From Aphrocallistes beatrix (taxonomy: Eukaryota > Porifera > Hexactinellida > Sceptrulophora > Aphrocallistidae), in contig OY725493.1 in the NCBI GenBank assembly GCA_963281255.1, forward strand, positions 2,759,857 to 2,823,856: a stretch of 64,000 bases of DNA. Direction: 5' to 3'. The translations under genes were made by a program, and so were the position numbers. Under the pieces are notes generated by a model. It was not told where the DNA came from. It did not search any database and saw nothing but the letters and a program-made list of their open reading frames with translations. How positions within the stretch are numbered: position 1 is the first letter of the stretch; each line of letters starts with the position of its first letter. This document shows, piece by piece, positions 1 to 15,000 of this stretch.

Positions 1-3000
1 TCAATTGCGTCCATTCTAAAAGCAAGAAAGCAATCTTCGACCATCAATTCGTTAGTACATATATCTTTACGTTTAATCTCGTTCAAATCATCTCTGGAGA
101 AGTAAATAATTATATCAGGGGAGTTGCTATCTGAAGTAAATCCAGAGGAGAGCTGGTGCTGAGAATCCATTTGAAATACAACACTCCTATTGTTCCGAAT
201 AACCCAATAATTAAACACTACACTGCTGCTCAAAACTGTTTCATCGAAGTTGAGCACCAAAACTCCTAAATCAAGATCCATCGTGAAATTGTATAGAGAA
301 GGAGAAGTTATGTCCATAGTGTAATTTGCTACTCGTAAGGTAGCGATCGATAGAGTATTCATGTTCATATCAAGAATTGTATTTTCTCCGACAGCTATAT
401 AAGTTGTCGATACATTTATAGCCAGATTTTGAAAAGATTTGATTGAGTTTAGATCATTTCTAGTCAATGAAAATGTAAACTCAGGCCCATTAGAAGATAC
501 AGAAACATATTGGCCAGAAAGTATAAATATCTCTCCTGAGAGATCGAGTGAAGAAGAGATGGTTATTTGAGAGGTATCAAGACTTGAAGTGTTAACTGAT
601 TCTGATAATCTAAATGTAATCGTTCCGACGTCCATGTCCAAATCGAATGAGTCAAGAACAGGCTTAACTGAATCTGGAGTAAAGGTATCCACTTGAAAAT
701 GCATGACAATAGGGATGCAATTATTAAATACGTCCCTTATGAAGCACCTTGAAAACAAAAAGGTATTCGCTTTAGAAGTAGCCAAATCATTTCTGATCTT
801 GATTTCATTTAAATCATTGAGTGATATTTTGACCCGCATAACATTGGAATCTGATGAAGTTAGAACAGTGCTAGTCTCTAGTTGGTAGAAACTATGATAG
901 GCCTGAGATGTATTGGAAGAGCCATTAGATAACGCAATGATGTTTGGAAGAAATGATTGATAACTCACAGTCTCTGAAAAGGAAAAAACAATTTCTTCGG
1001 TCGTAAGGTCTAATAAGAACGATTCCAATTCAGGTGGAATACTATCTGGAGTAAAGGAAGACACAGGTAAGGCTGATATTCCAGCGAGTCTCATGTTAGC
1101 AAAGTTTCCATTAACATCTTGAATTGCTAGATCAGAAAGGGTAATGAATGCAGTTGAGCTTGAGAGAGCTATTTTCTCAATTTTTAAAACGTTTGTATCA
1201 TTACGGCTGAGGGAGAGAAGAAGTGCTGAGCTTAATGCAGTCGACGAGACAGTGGTACGGGATGAGAGTATGTGCACCTTTGATGATTGGACACCAGAAG
1301 TAGTCTGTAAATTGATCGCGGAAATATTCAAAGTTATCGGATCTATGATTTCATCAAATTGAAGCGTAAGGATGTTGGAAGTGAGATTAAGCTCCCATGA
1401 AATCAAGTTAGGTCCAGTTGAGTCATCGATGAATTGAGTTACTCGGAGTGCGTTGTTCGAGGTTATAGGCACAACTCTATTCGACGATAGGTCTTGCACG
1501 AGCGAGTCTGTGTGAGACAAGAAAGTGCTAGTATTAGACCTCAATAAGGATGAAAGTTCTTTCATTGCATTTATATCAAATTGAGTAAGGTTAATCATGA
1601 CCATTAATCCATTAGAAGTACTGATGGTTCCATCAGTAAGTTTGTAATTTTGTGTCCCTTGCAAGTTGGATTCAGTTGAAGAGAATGTGATGGAAGTAAG
1701 GTTTAATGTTGAAGCTTTAATAGGTTCATCAAAGTTCAATATCAACTCACCTCTATTAAAGTTTAATGCGAATGCTGTCAGCTTTGGTCTTACAGTATCA
1801 CGGAAATAACTGCTCATGGAGGTGCATTGGGATTGCATCAAGTTGTAATTGGCAGATTGCGCAGTATCTTGGATGGTATTTGCCATAATTGTAATGCAGG
1901 TTGTGTTTGCACTAGTTGCCAATTGAGTATTTAGTTTTATTTGATCCAGGTCGATTTTCAGGAGATAAATATCTAATCCAGTGCTCAGCGAAGTTGAAAC
2001 TTGGCTCTCTCCAGTCAAGAGGTAAAATTCAGATTCCCCGACTAGAAGACTCCTCTTCAGTTCTATTCTACTGGAAATGACGGTGTCTGGGACGATTATC
2101 TCGTCGAAGGTGAGAGATAGTCTTCCATCAGTGAGATTAAGTCCCACTTCTAATAACCTAGGCGGTGAAGAATCGGCAGTATATGTCTCAGCGATGCGAG
2201 CATTTCCGTTAGAAATCTCTATGAGGGAAAGTCCCACAAAATCGTTAATAAGCTCATTCGTTGCGCTTAGATATGTTGTCGATAAATTTGAAGCAAGAGA
2301 CGTCAACTTTTTTATTTCATTCAAATCTTCCGTGCTAATTCGAATAAGAATCTTCGTTAACGATTGCATTGTTGAATTTCCTCGAGCGAGCTGATGAGAA
2401 GAAGAATCTGAGGCACCAGCAGATTGAATTTGGATAGAAGAGATGTCTAAGCTAGAAATATTAACTACTTCTGAGAAAGAGAGGGATAACTCTCCTAGAT
2501 TCAAATCGAACTCGTGAGAGAGCAGGCGAGGCCGAGAGGTGTCAGGGACATAAAGGGAGACCCCCAAAGAGTCGAGAATGTTAATCGCGCGATATTGGTT
2601 GTTAGCAGAGTCTGTTACAGTGCCTAGTTGTAAGGTGAGGTAGGTTGAAGTGTTAGATACAGCTAATAGAGCTAAATATTTTATTTGATCAACATCAACT
2701 TGTTCAAGATTGATAGAAATGACCGTTGGATTGGAAACATTTGCCGATCCTCCGGTAGCCATACCGCCAGTGATAGAGTGTGCCTGAGACTGTAGAGATC
2801 GATTGTGGTGAAGCGTTATCGTATTTGAGAATAGTTGCAGTGGCATGACAGTCTCAGAAAAGGTAAGCGTAAGAAGGAAGGCGTCTAAATCTAATCCAAA
2901 AGACAGCAGAATCGGAGGGGTAGTATCCTGGGTAAAGTTACTTGTTAAGATAATATCGGGACAGAGAGAGTTATCTGCCATATCGGAAAATGATAGCGCA

Positions 3001-6000
3001 CTCATATTTAGTAAAGTATTCGAGCGGTCAGATGCCAAGTTAGAATAGAACTTAATCTGATCCAAATCCATCTGAGATAAATCTATTTTTATAATAGTTC
3101 CATCACTTGATCGAGTAGCGGCATTTTTTAGTTGATACCTAGTTGAGAGAGTTGAATTAGCTGATATGAAAGTAATTCCATTCGGATTAAGAGAAGAGGA
3201 GTTTATTGTTTCATCGAAAGTGAGAAATAGTGAGCCGCTGTCAAGGTCAAATGTATAATATAACACACGAGGGCAGGTAACATCTCGATCAAAAGAAATA
3301 GCTTGAATTGCATTAGAATCAGGTCTCTGAACGACAGGGTTTCCAAAAGTATCTAGGATGAGATTTTCAGGATAGCTGAGGTAGAGATTGTCTCGCGAAG
3401 TGGCCAAGGATGTTAACAATTTAATCTCATTTAGGTCTCCAGGATTTATGAGAAAAGAAATGGTCGTGAAATCTATGAAGGAAAGTAAGGATATATTGTA
3501 TTCCAATGAATAAGAAATTATCGTGCTAGTGCTATTCTCTTGCAGAATTAGTGATCTATGATTAAGAGAATAAATGTTTGGTGTTTCCGAGAAAGAAATT
3601 TGAAACAGTCCGGTGTTCAGATCAAAAGAGAAATTTTGAATATCAGGAGCAGTAATGTCACGGAGGAACCATGAGACTCTAACAGCATCTGTTGAAGAGA
3701 TTGGTGTCAGGGGATTTGAATTCATGTCCAATACAGCCGAGGAAGTGACAGTGATAAACGTAGAGTTAACGTCTTCAGCAAGATTCGCAATACTCTTTAT
3801 GTGATTAAGATCAAAGTTTGAGAGGTAAATCACAATGATATTACTATTCAATTGAGACGCAATGGAAGAAGTCAAGGCTAGCGAATTTAAACTCTGATTC
3901 TGGAGAGACTGCAATGAAATTGCTGGGATTCGGAAGGAAGAAGCATTCACAGTCTCACTGAACGTAAGATTGAGCAACCCTGAGTTCATGTCAAGAGAAA
4001 ATGAATCCAGAGTAGGAGGAGTCATGTCAGCGGTGAAATTAGAAACTTGTAGAGCAGTAGCGTTGTTGATTGGATTGACGTCATTTCCATTCATGTCCTT
4101 GATCGCGTCTTCAGTTATTACCAGGAACGAATTACTTCCATCAGTGGCTAGGGTGTCGTAAAATTTAATCGCATTCAAATCATAGTTAGATATCATTACT
4201 GTAATGCTAACAGAGAAAGACGAATTGGAATAAGATTGAGAACTAAGAGAATGCCACACTGAATCCAATCTTCTTGAAGAATACAGACTAATCTGTCCGA
4301 CCAAAAGTGAAGATGCGTTTATAGTTTCACTAAAGTAAAGCTGCAATAATCCCCTGTTCAAATCTAAACTAAAAGCATTGAGTGAAGGCCTGATTTTGTC
4401 AGGGTAAAAACCAGCAGCTTTGAGAGGAGAAAAGAGTGGAGTAACAGGGTTGCCGTTCGTGTCAGATATTAAATCTGATGAGAAAGTAATGAAAGTGGAA
4501 TTTAAAGAAATAGCCAACTCAGTATTCTCCTTGATTATATTTAGGTCCGGATTAGTCAGTGACAGCTCAAAATAAATATCATTTGTCTGATTTATCACGT
4601 GCCCTCCAGTTAAATAGAGAAGTGAAGAGATGTTGTTAGTAAGAACTATTTGCGAAGCGAACAGAGATTTCAAGTTTATTGGTTCATTAAAGGTTAGTGC
4701 TAATATTTCAGACGTTAAATTGAGAGAAAATTCGGTTATATCGGGAGCAGTCGAGTCATTAAGGTACTGGGATACAGATAGCGCATTAGCCGGGGTGATA
4801 GAAACGAGTGCATTACGATACATATCCTGCGCTGTTTCATTAGAAACTGTAATAAAAGTGTTTGTTCTCATAGTGGCTAGTGAAAATAAAATCTTTATTT
4901 CATTCAAGTCAACTTCATTCAGTGTAAATGAAATTGTAGGGTCGTCAGAATCCTCTGTCAGCAAGCCACCGGTCAAAGAATAGGAAGTGGAGTTACTTCC
5001 TGCGCGATTCATATTCTGCAATGCTATCGTTTCTGGTCTGAGAGAAGAAGAGTTGATTGTCTCATTAAAGTATAGAGTGATTACGCCGGAATTGAGATCC
5101 AAGTCAAAAGCGAAAAGATTTGGATTACTAATATCTGGATAAAGTGTAGACACCATTTTAGCGAAAGAAGATGATATATTAACTACTTGGTTGTTATCCA
5201 TGTCTTTGATCAAATCACTACCAAAGCTTATATAAGTATTAGACAGAGAAGTAGCGAGCTGAACGATTCTTTTGATGTTGTTTAGGTCTGATTGGAGAAT
5301 GGAAACCGATACAAGTGGCTGATTGTAAGCTGTCATATCAAACCTAGGATCAAAAGGAGCAGAGAAAGCTGCTCCCTGGAGAGAGTAGCCAAATAGTGTA
5401 GATGTGGAATTCATTTGTAGAAGTATTGAGTTGGGGGAGAATGGACTGATATTCACTACTTCACTGAATGTCAGTATTAGCATTCCAGTATTCAAATTGA
5501 GCGAAAAAGATACAAGAATCGGCCTTGCCGTATCTGATATATAACTGCGTACTTGCAAGCTGGAATTATTGATAGGAAGTATGCCATTGGAAGACATATC
5601 TGCTACAAATCCAGAATTGATTATCAAGAAGGTATTCGCTTCTCTGGTTGCAAGCTGCTCGCGTTTCTTTATTTCGTTAAAGTCTTCGTCTGTGATAGTG
5701 AAAAGTAGAACGGGTCCACTCGAATTAGTAGTGAAGGTAGATTGAAGAGTATAAAATAAATCGCTTGTGTTTAGAATTGGAGGATTTTGATGTACGAGTG
5801 ACAGTCGGGAAACGTTGAGAGATGAAACATTTACAGTTTCAGAAAAGTAGAGCGATAGAGTTCTTGAATTAAGGTTGATGTCAAATGAAAATAATCGTGG
5901 ATTTACGTTATCAGAGATGAACACTGACGCGTTTAAAGTAGAATTGGCAGCTATTGCTTGAATGGGATTATCAAACGTGTCATTTATAAACTTAGATGAT

Positions 6001-9000
6001 ATAGAAATAAAGGTGTTAGCTAGACTTGTTGATAGTTCTGATAATTGTTTAATAGAATTTAGGTCTGAAAGGCCGAGATATAAAATTAAAGCATCGGAGT
6101 CTGTCGAGTTCGAGAAAGTGACAGAGGTGAGGGTATACGTTTCAGAGCTGTCATTTCTCTGAGAGTGGAATGTCAACATAGTCACATCAAGTGTTGCTAC
6201 TGATATCGTTTCTGAAAAGTTCAGTAAAAGAATTCCATCTGTGAGGTCTAGTGAGAAGCTAATTAGAACAGGTGGCGTAGTGTCAGGGACGTATGTGGAC
6301 ACTCTTAGCGTGTTTACTCCGTTCTTCAGCTCCTGAACTCGCTGATTGCTCTTATCCACAATCGCACTGCTCTCGATGGCGAGATAAGTGAAGTTTTCCA
6401 ATCGAGCAATTCTTCTTTGTTTTAAAACGTTCAAGTCCGAATTGATGAGTTGGAGATAAGCGATAGTGCTATCCCCCAGCACGAACAGATTGCCGTCAGT
6501 AAGAGAGTATCTATTGCTCGAGAGGGTGACATTAGCCGCCTTTTGAAAAGTGATACTTTCAAACATGACACTCGACACATCAACAGTTTCGGGGAAGGTG
6601 AGGCTTAAGATCCCTTCGTCCATATCGAGACCAAAACTAACAATAACTGGCATCGTCGTATCGTTAATGAAAAAGATTGCTTGAATTGGTGAAAATAGAG
6701 AATTAACTGGATTATTATTAATATCACGTACGAGATTCGAGGCTACGTAGAGGAACGAGGTACTCCTGTTGACAAACAGAGCATCAATACGCTTGATTTC
6801 ATTGAGGTCGTCATCAGATAAATTAACTAGAAGCATCAAATCATCAGTATTGTTAGCGAAAGCATCTTTTACGCTGTAAGATTGGGAAATTGATTGGTTT
6901 GGGGAGTAAGCTAGAAATATACTATTTGTGACATTAAAACTGGAAGTTAGAACAGGTTCATCGAAGTTGAGAGTGAGAACTCCCGAATTCAGATCCACCA
7001 TAAAAGATATTATATTCGGGTTCACTTTGTCACTGGTAAATGATCTCGCGCGAATCGGAGAAAATTGAAGATTGGGATTGGGCATTAAAGCCATATCCAA
7101 AATAGAATCATTCAAGAGTACGAGATAGGTATCGTTGATTGAAGTGGCAAGTTGTCTGTTCAGTTTAAGAGCATTAATGTCATCTCGATTTATCGTCACT
7201 GTCACAAGAGTAGAATTATTCTCAGAAATATTTCTATATGTCGAACTAAAGGCAAATGAATTAGAAGAGATAATATCTGACAAAAGTCTTATCCGAGAAA
7301 GGCTGAGACTCTGCACATGAACTATTTCATCGAATGTAAGTGTCAGAATATCGAAATTTAAGTTGAAAGCAAACGACAATAGCAAAGGTCCCTCAGTGTC
7401 AGGGAAATAGTTCTCCGCTCTCGTAGCTGCAAACGCAGAGATAGGGATTATTTGGTTGTCGTTCATGTCTGTAAGGAAGCTAGAAGTGAAACTGATAAAA
7501 GTATTATCAGGACTGGTTGCTAACCCTGGCAAAACCTTCAATGAGTTGGCGTTGGTAATTCCAAGAATAATATGAGTATTAGGACTGTCTATTAAAGAAA
7601 TGTTGGAATTCTTATTTTGGAGGGAAATATTACTTCCAGTGGTATTGGCGCTGGATTGTAAGATAATAGTGGATATGTTGAGACTGGAAGCAAGAATCGT
7701 CTCAGAAAAATTTAAGGAGAGTAGAGCAAGGTTCATGTCGAGGCTGAACTCGACCAAATAAGGTCTCACGGCATCTTCTATATAAAGCGATGCTTGAAGT
7801 GAATTTGATTTTGAAATAGAGTTCACAAAATTCCAATTCATATCAGTAATAACATCTGACTGTAATGATAAAAATGTATTATTGATGTCTGTGGCCAGGT
7901 AATTTAGCTTTTTAATGTTGTTAGAATCATTAATTCCAAAAATGATAACAATAGAGTCATGATTTGCAGAAGTTGAATAGGATTCGGATAGAGTAAAGCA
8001 AGTAGACTCGTTCAAACTGCTGATAGTTTGGGACGGGCTTAAAGTGATGCCTGATACTTGTAGAGTAGACGTACGAACAATCTCAGAGAAATACAGGATG
8101 AGCTCGCTGGAGTTAAGATTGAGGGTGAACCTCACTAAGATTGGGCTGGTAACGTCTGGGACGTATTTATCGGCAATCAGAGCTGAATCAGGATAAATTG
8201 CGTTAACTCTGTTGTTATTCATATCTTTAATTATATCAGTCGTAAAAGAGAGATATGAGTTGGTCAGGTTAGTAGCCAGTGAAGAGATGCGTTTAATTTC
8301 ATTTAAGTCGCTGTGACCAATTTGAATTATAATCGAAAAATTATTCATTGAGACTGTAATACTGGCAGGGGTCAGAGAATAAAAAGTGGTAGTAGGTTGA
8401 AAGGGAGAAGAATTTTGAAGTGTTAGTAGTGACACATTTAAAGATGAAACGCGCACAGTTTCTGAAAATGTGAGGTGTAGCAAACCAAGATTCATATCCA
8501 GTATGAAAGAGATGAAATTAGGGTTGGTTTTGTCTGAAGTGAAGGAGGCTACTGGTAGAGGAGATTGTGAAATGACTGGAACCAATAGATTTCTGTTCAT
8601 GTCCAATACGCCTCTTTCTAAAGCAGAGAGAAAGGTAGTGGATTTGGATGTTGCCAGTATAGGAATCCTTCGAATCTCATTGCTGTCTATTAATGAGATA
8701 TTAAGATATATAATAGGGCGATTACTGGCACTCAAATTCCCGCTGGTGAAGGTATATGAAGAAGAATTCAAATAGGAAGAATTTTGAGAACTATGAATCG
8801 TAAAAAGATTTGGCATAAGGGATGATACGTTCACTGTTTCAGAGAAATATAAAGTTAGGACATTCGAATTTAAGTCCAAATCAAAACTCTCTAAAACTGG
8901 AGAAATAAAATCTCCGAAAAAGTTAAACACTTTTATTGGGCTCGACCTTGTAACTTCAACTAACAAATTCCTATTCATATCTCTAATAGTGTCCTTAAGA

Positions 9001-12000
9001 GCAGAAATATAAGTATTATTAGCTTCTGTCGCCAGTAACGGGATGCTCTTAATAGCATTTAAATCTGTTAAGGATAAATAGACAGCTATTACATTGTCGT
9101 AAACAAAAGAGGAGCGACCCTCTGTAAGACTATAAGAATTTTCCAAAAATTGATCATGGAAGGATAATTCTGAGATGATAAATGAACTTCCGTTAACAGT
9201 CTCGTCAAAAGTCAAAATTAAGAGTTCTGATGTCAGATTGAGAGAGAAGGAAAGTAATAGGGGGCTGGTTGTATCAGAGCTAAAGTTAGCAGCCATGAAA
9301 CTTGAGGAATTAAGTACAGGAGAAACAGAGTTCTCCATCATATCTGATGCCAAAATTGCAGAATAAGAAATAAACGTATTCAAACGGCTTGTAGCGAGAG
9401 TAGGTCGAGCCTTTAGGGCATTAAGGTCGGTATGGTTAATGAAAGTGACTAGAGTTGTAGAATTTTGCAGTGACGAAGTACCATACTTGAGAGGATATGA
9501 TATGGTTTGATTGGACAAGAAACGCGAATTGTGAAGTATGATATTGCTAGGAGTAAAGCTGTCAGCTCTAATTATCTCATCAAAAGTGAGAATAATTTGG
9601 CCTACATTTAGATCGAGTGTAAAATTGAGCAGGAAAGGAGAAGTTTTGTCAGCTATATAAAGCCAGGCTTGTATAGCTTTCTCGTGAGTAATTGCTAACA
9701 CATCTCTCCCAAATACATCGTCAAAAGAGTCTGCCCTCATACTGAGGAAGCTATTGGTAATAAGCGTCGCTATATAAAAATTTAGTTTTATTTCATTCAA
9801 ATCAAGAGTCGATAGCTGCAAAGTGATGTAATAGCCATCTTCACTCTCAGTAATAGTTGAGCTAGAAAGTGAATGCATAAATTCTAAATCAAGAATTTGA
9901 GACTGTTGGATTGTAAACACGTTTGAATAAAGAGTGGATGACCTTATGATATCATTAAAAGTAAGGTTAAGCAGTCCAATGTTCATATCCAAAGAAAATG
10001 CGACAAGTGATGCCCTCGTATCATCAGGAACTAGCCGAGTAGATTGCAAGGACACTGAAAGAGGAATGGTCTGAACGATGTTGCCGGTCATATCTCTAAT
10101 CCCATCAAACTGCACACGTATATAAGTATCATCTCGCGTAGTCCCAAGCAAAGAAGAGAGTTTAATGTACCGAATATCTTGCTGAGTAAGGTAGATGGAA
10201 ATAATCATCGTCCCGTTATAATTAGTACTATCAACTATATATCCACCTGAGAGAGTGAGATAGTCATTCGGAGCAGAGGTGTCAGAAACTAAGGTGAATT
10301 TGGAAACGTTAAGTGTAGATATTCTGATGGGCTCATCGAACTGCAAAGTCAGACTATCTGAATCCAGGTCCAATGAGAAGGAGTCGATAGTTGGCGGGGT
10401 CATGTCTCTCGTGTAATTCGAGGCTCTCAGTGCTGAACTTGGTAGGAATCCGTTTATGTTGTTGGGTGAACGTTTGGCCAGATCTGTGATTAAATTATCA
10501 CTAAAATAAACAAAAGTATTCGAAGTAGATGTTGCTAAAGTATCAATAGATTTTAGCATATTGACATCCTCCAATGCTAGATTCAGGGAGATTAGGATGC
10601 CATCATCGCTAGTTGAATAGCCACTAGTCAACATGTGCGAAAATTGAGAATTTGAAAAAGAAACATTGTTTTGGAATATTAGAGAAGATGGGTTGAGAGA
10701 AGCGACACTGACAGGCTCGTCAAATGTTAGAATAAGGAGATCAGAGTCAAGATTAATTGAGTAAGTGAGTAAATTGGGAGAGGTAGTGTCATCTATGAAT
10801 GAGACTGATGCTATTGCATTGGAAGATGGGATAATGTTGACCGCATTATCTGCCATGTCCAATACAAAACTGTCGGAAAATGAAAGCCAGCAATTGTTTT
10901 GGTCAGAACAAAGTCCAGGAAAGAGCTTAATAGCTTGAATATCTGGTAGAGTTAGTTTAAATTTAATGGTATAGGATGGAGAAGAAATTACAGTCCCGCC
11001 AGTTAACCTAAAGTAAGATTGAGGAGTTCTGAAGAATGACTGAAGAGAAATCTTGGTTAAATTAACGCTGGTGATGTTAATCGTTTCGTCCAGAATTAAG
11101 GTAATTGTACCGTTATTAAGATCAAATTCACTAAATTGTAGAACAGAGGGTGGAGTGTTATCATCTACAAAAACGCTGGCAGAAAAACCACAACCTTCAA
11201 ATACAGGTTCAACTGGATTACTATTCAAATCGAAAATGCGATCCCCATTAAATGTTAAGCAACAGTCAGCAGCTTTATTATCATCAGTACATAATGATGC
11301 AAATTTGATGTCGTTTAAATCTTGTTGAGTGAGATAACAAGTGAAGAATGTTTGATCAATGCTAGTGCACTGACCTCCAGTCAGAGTGTGGTTGTAAATA
11401 GATGTGGTGTTGGACACATTTGAATAAATTCTGCTATAGTAACAACAATCTAGGAGAGTTAGTTGTTGGATTCGTAAAGATGAAATTGTAATTGCTTCGC
11501 TAAAATTTAATCCAAGTTTCCCAACGTCCATATCGACCTCAAATGTGTTGAGAATGGGGTTAATTCTATCAGAAGTAAAATTAAACGCATTGAGGGCGTT
11601 TACTGGGAATATCTCGAGAACATCATTATTATTCATGTCTCTTATCCCACCTGGCATAAATGAGAGGAATGTTGTATTCAGTGAGGTAACGAGGGTAGGC
11701 ATCAACTTCAAATTATTCAGATCATTGAAAGTGAGCTGGAGGGTAAGTATGTCACTGTTAAACTGAGATATTGTACCGCCGGTGAGGGTATAGGTAGCGA
11801 CATCATAAGAAGAGTTTGAGCGGTTCTGAAACGTAATCGCACCCGCAATCAGAGACTGAAATTGCACAACTTCTGAAAACGTGAACACTAATTCAGCGAG
11901 AGAGAGGTCAAGAGAATAGTTGAGGAGAACAGGCGCTGTTGTATCTGGAATATATTGAGTTACTCGATTCCCTCCACCATTCAATATTGGTTCTACCAAA

Positions 12001-15000
12001 TTATCATTCATGTCCGTAATAAAAGAAGAACTGAATGTGATATATGTCGATTCGGGGCTGATTGCAATATTGGTATCTAGTTTTATAATATTTAAGTCTG
12101 CAGTATCAAAATAAATATTAATGGTTGAACTATTGACTTCAGATGCGCGAGAATTCTGGAACCAGATGCCATATATAGAATTTGGGAGATGCTGCAAATA
12201 TAACTGCGATATGTTAAGAGAAGAAATCTTGATAGTTTCTGAAAAGTTAAGCGTCAAATGACCGTCCCCGTCCAGGTCTAAATCAAATGATGTTAGATAA
12301 GGTCTGACCCTATCCGGCCAAAAGCTAGATGGAGGTAGTGGCGACGAGGTAGGAATATCACGTATTGGATTCCCAAACATATCTTGCACAGTTAAATTAG
12401 AAATAGACACAAATGTATTGTTGATAGAGGTAGCAAGAGAGTAGAGCTGCTTGATCCGATTGAGATCGGTAACTGAGAGAATGAGAATTAAAACAGGAGA
12501 ATTTTCAGAGAGTGTGCTTCTGAAACCAGACAGAGCATAGTGCTGTACAGTAGAAATGCGATCATATGACACTGGTTGGGAAAGCAATGTGATTTGCTCT
12601 ATCGAAAAAGTAGTAATGTTAATAGTCTCTGAAAAAGAAAGATATAACACTTCTGAACTCAAATTGAGTGAAAATGCTATCAATTGGGGACTTACTGAAT
12701 CAGTAGTAAAATTGGATACTTTCAATGGGAAGTTTGTAGGAATTCCCTGGACAATATTTCCAACATAATCTGAAATTGATTCAGATGGGAAAGATAGATA
12801 CGTATGGTTGGAATCTATCAGTAAATCAGTTAGACTTTTGATATTATTAATATCTTCGGACCCAATATTGATCTTGATGATCGGGTTGTCTGGAGAAGTC
12901 GAATGGGAGGCAGAAGTTAGGGTATAAGATTCATAGTATATTCTTACAGGAATTTCTACGCTCTGGAAACTTAGTATTTCAGTGGAAATGGTGCTGGTTA
13001 GGACAGTCTCAGAGAAAAATAGAGTAATACAATCAGTGGAGAGATCAACATTATATGAAGCAAGATAGGGCTTAGTTGTATCAGGTATAAATGTCATTGG
13101 AGCAGTGGCGTTGATCGAGTCGATTTGAGGCAGAATAGATATCGCTGTCATATCATAGATAGTACCGGGAGGAAACACAAGCCAACTTGTTAAATTGCTA
13201 GAGCCAATGCCTCTGCTCTTAATTCTGTTCAAATCAGTATCTGTGACCAGAAAAGAGAGAGAAACATTGTTATCTGAAGAGATAAGGGTCCCGTCTGTAA
13301 ATGTATAAGAAAAAAGAGTTAGGTTTCTAACTGAAGGAGAACTTTGAAGAGTAAGTTTAGAAAAGTTGAGAGAAGTAACATTCACAGTTTCAGTAAATTG
13401 TAAACTGAGAATACCTTCATCCATGTCCAGACCAAACCTGGCCAATGCTGGGCCAGTTTTATCGTTCCTGAAAGAAATAGCTTGAAGCGCATTGCCATTT
13501 TCAATCGGGGCGAGCTGGTTACGATTCATATCTTGAATGAAACTTTCCTCAACCACTATGTAGGAAGTATCTCGGCTAATAAAAAGTTGATCTTTACGTT
13601 TAATTTCATTCAAATCGAAGTTATTAAGATTAATGACAACTTGGAGACCGTTAGAATTGAGAGTGCTTCCGCCTGAAATCCTTACTTCATCATTCGTAGA
13701 GGTTGAGATTTTGTCATTCTGAAGCAGCAATCCCATTAAGTATATGCTGGAGACATTCACAGGTTCATTAAAATTTAGAGTTAATGTACCAAAATCTAAG
13801 TCTACAGTGAAGTTCAGTAGTTGGGGCGATGTCAAATCAGGAAAAAATTGGCTGACAGGCAAAATTGTATATCTATTAGGATTCGCAATCAAGCTGGTGT
13901 CAGTAAATGTATTATTTTGCATATAAATGTACGTATTAAATACACTTGTAGCGAGATTGGTAAGCAGTTTAATAGCGTTAAGATCAAAATCAGATAAGCG
14001 TATGTCAACAATATAGGAGTCTTCTAGTGATATCACATACGAATTGGTCAGTGAGTATGTGCTAACACTAAGGGACGAATTGAGAGTATAAAATGAATTG
14101 CTCAATAGAGATATTCGATTTATCGAATTGGAGGAAATATCAATAATCTCATCAAAAGTTAGGGAAAGGAGTTCGCTAGTAAGGTTGAGCGAAAAGTGAT
14201 CAAGAGTTGGAGTAGTAGTGTCAGGTATATAATTAGACACGAGTATGGCGGAATGTGCTGGAATCGGAACTATGGGATTAGAAAAAGTGTCGTTAACGAG
14301 AGAAGAGCTAAAAGAGAGGTAAGTATCATTCAAAGACCGTGCTATCTCGAGATCTTTCTTGATTATATTCAAATTAGTAATTCCTAGCATAATAGTCACT
14401 ATGTGATTATCTGAATCAGAAGTATAAGCACATCCTACACACCCTTCTAACAAGGTGTGATATGAATGCATCAGATCTGAGTTGTTTGAAACAGATTGTA
14501 AATTTAATGTGTTGATACGTAGAGAAGCAATGTCTATAGTTTCAGAGTAGTAAAGGGAGATTCTCCCCCCACTATCCATGTCAAGGTTAAAGAATAGCAA
14601 AACAGGTGGGATCATATCTCTATAAAAAGCGGACACTGGCAAGGCATCAGTACTAGGTATATCTACCAATGCGTTTCTGTTCATATCAAAAATAAGATTA
14701 GACTCAAAGAAGAGATAAGTGTCATATACAGAAGTAGACAAATTTCTAATTCGCTTCAAAGAATTCGAATCTGTTAAACTCAAGTAAATAATAATGAAAA
14801 CGCCATCAGATGACGTAGTCGATGATGAAGATGAGAGGCGGTAGAATGCTGGCTCGTTAGATTGCGATACATTATTAATGTTCTGTAAGAAAAGATCTGA
14901 AATGATCAAAGAAGATGAATTGACAGTCTCTGAAAACGTTAGGATGATTTTATTATCCGTTAAATTAAGAGAAAACTCAAGAAGAATCGGGGCAGTATTA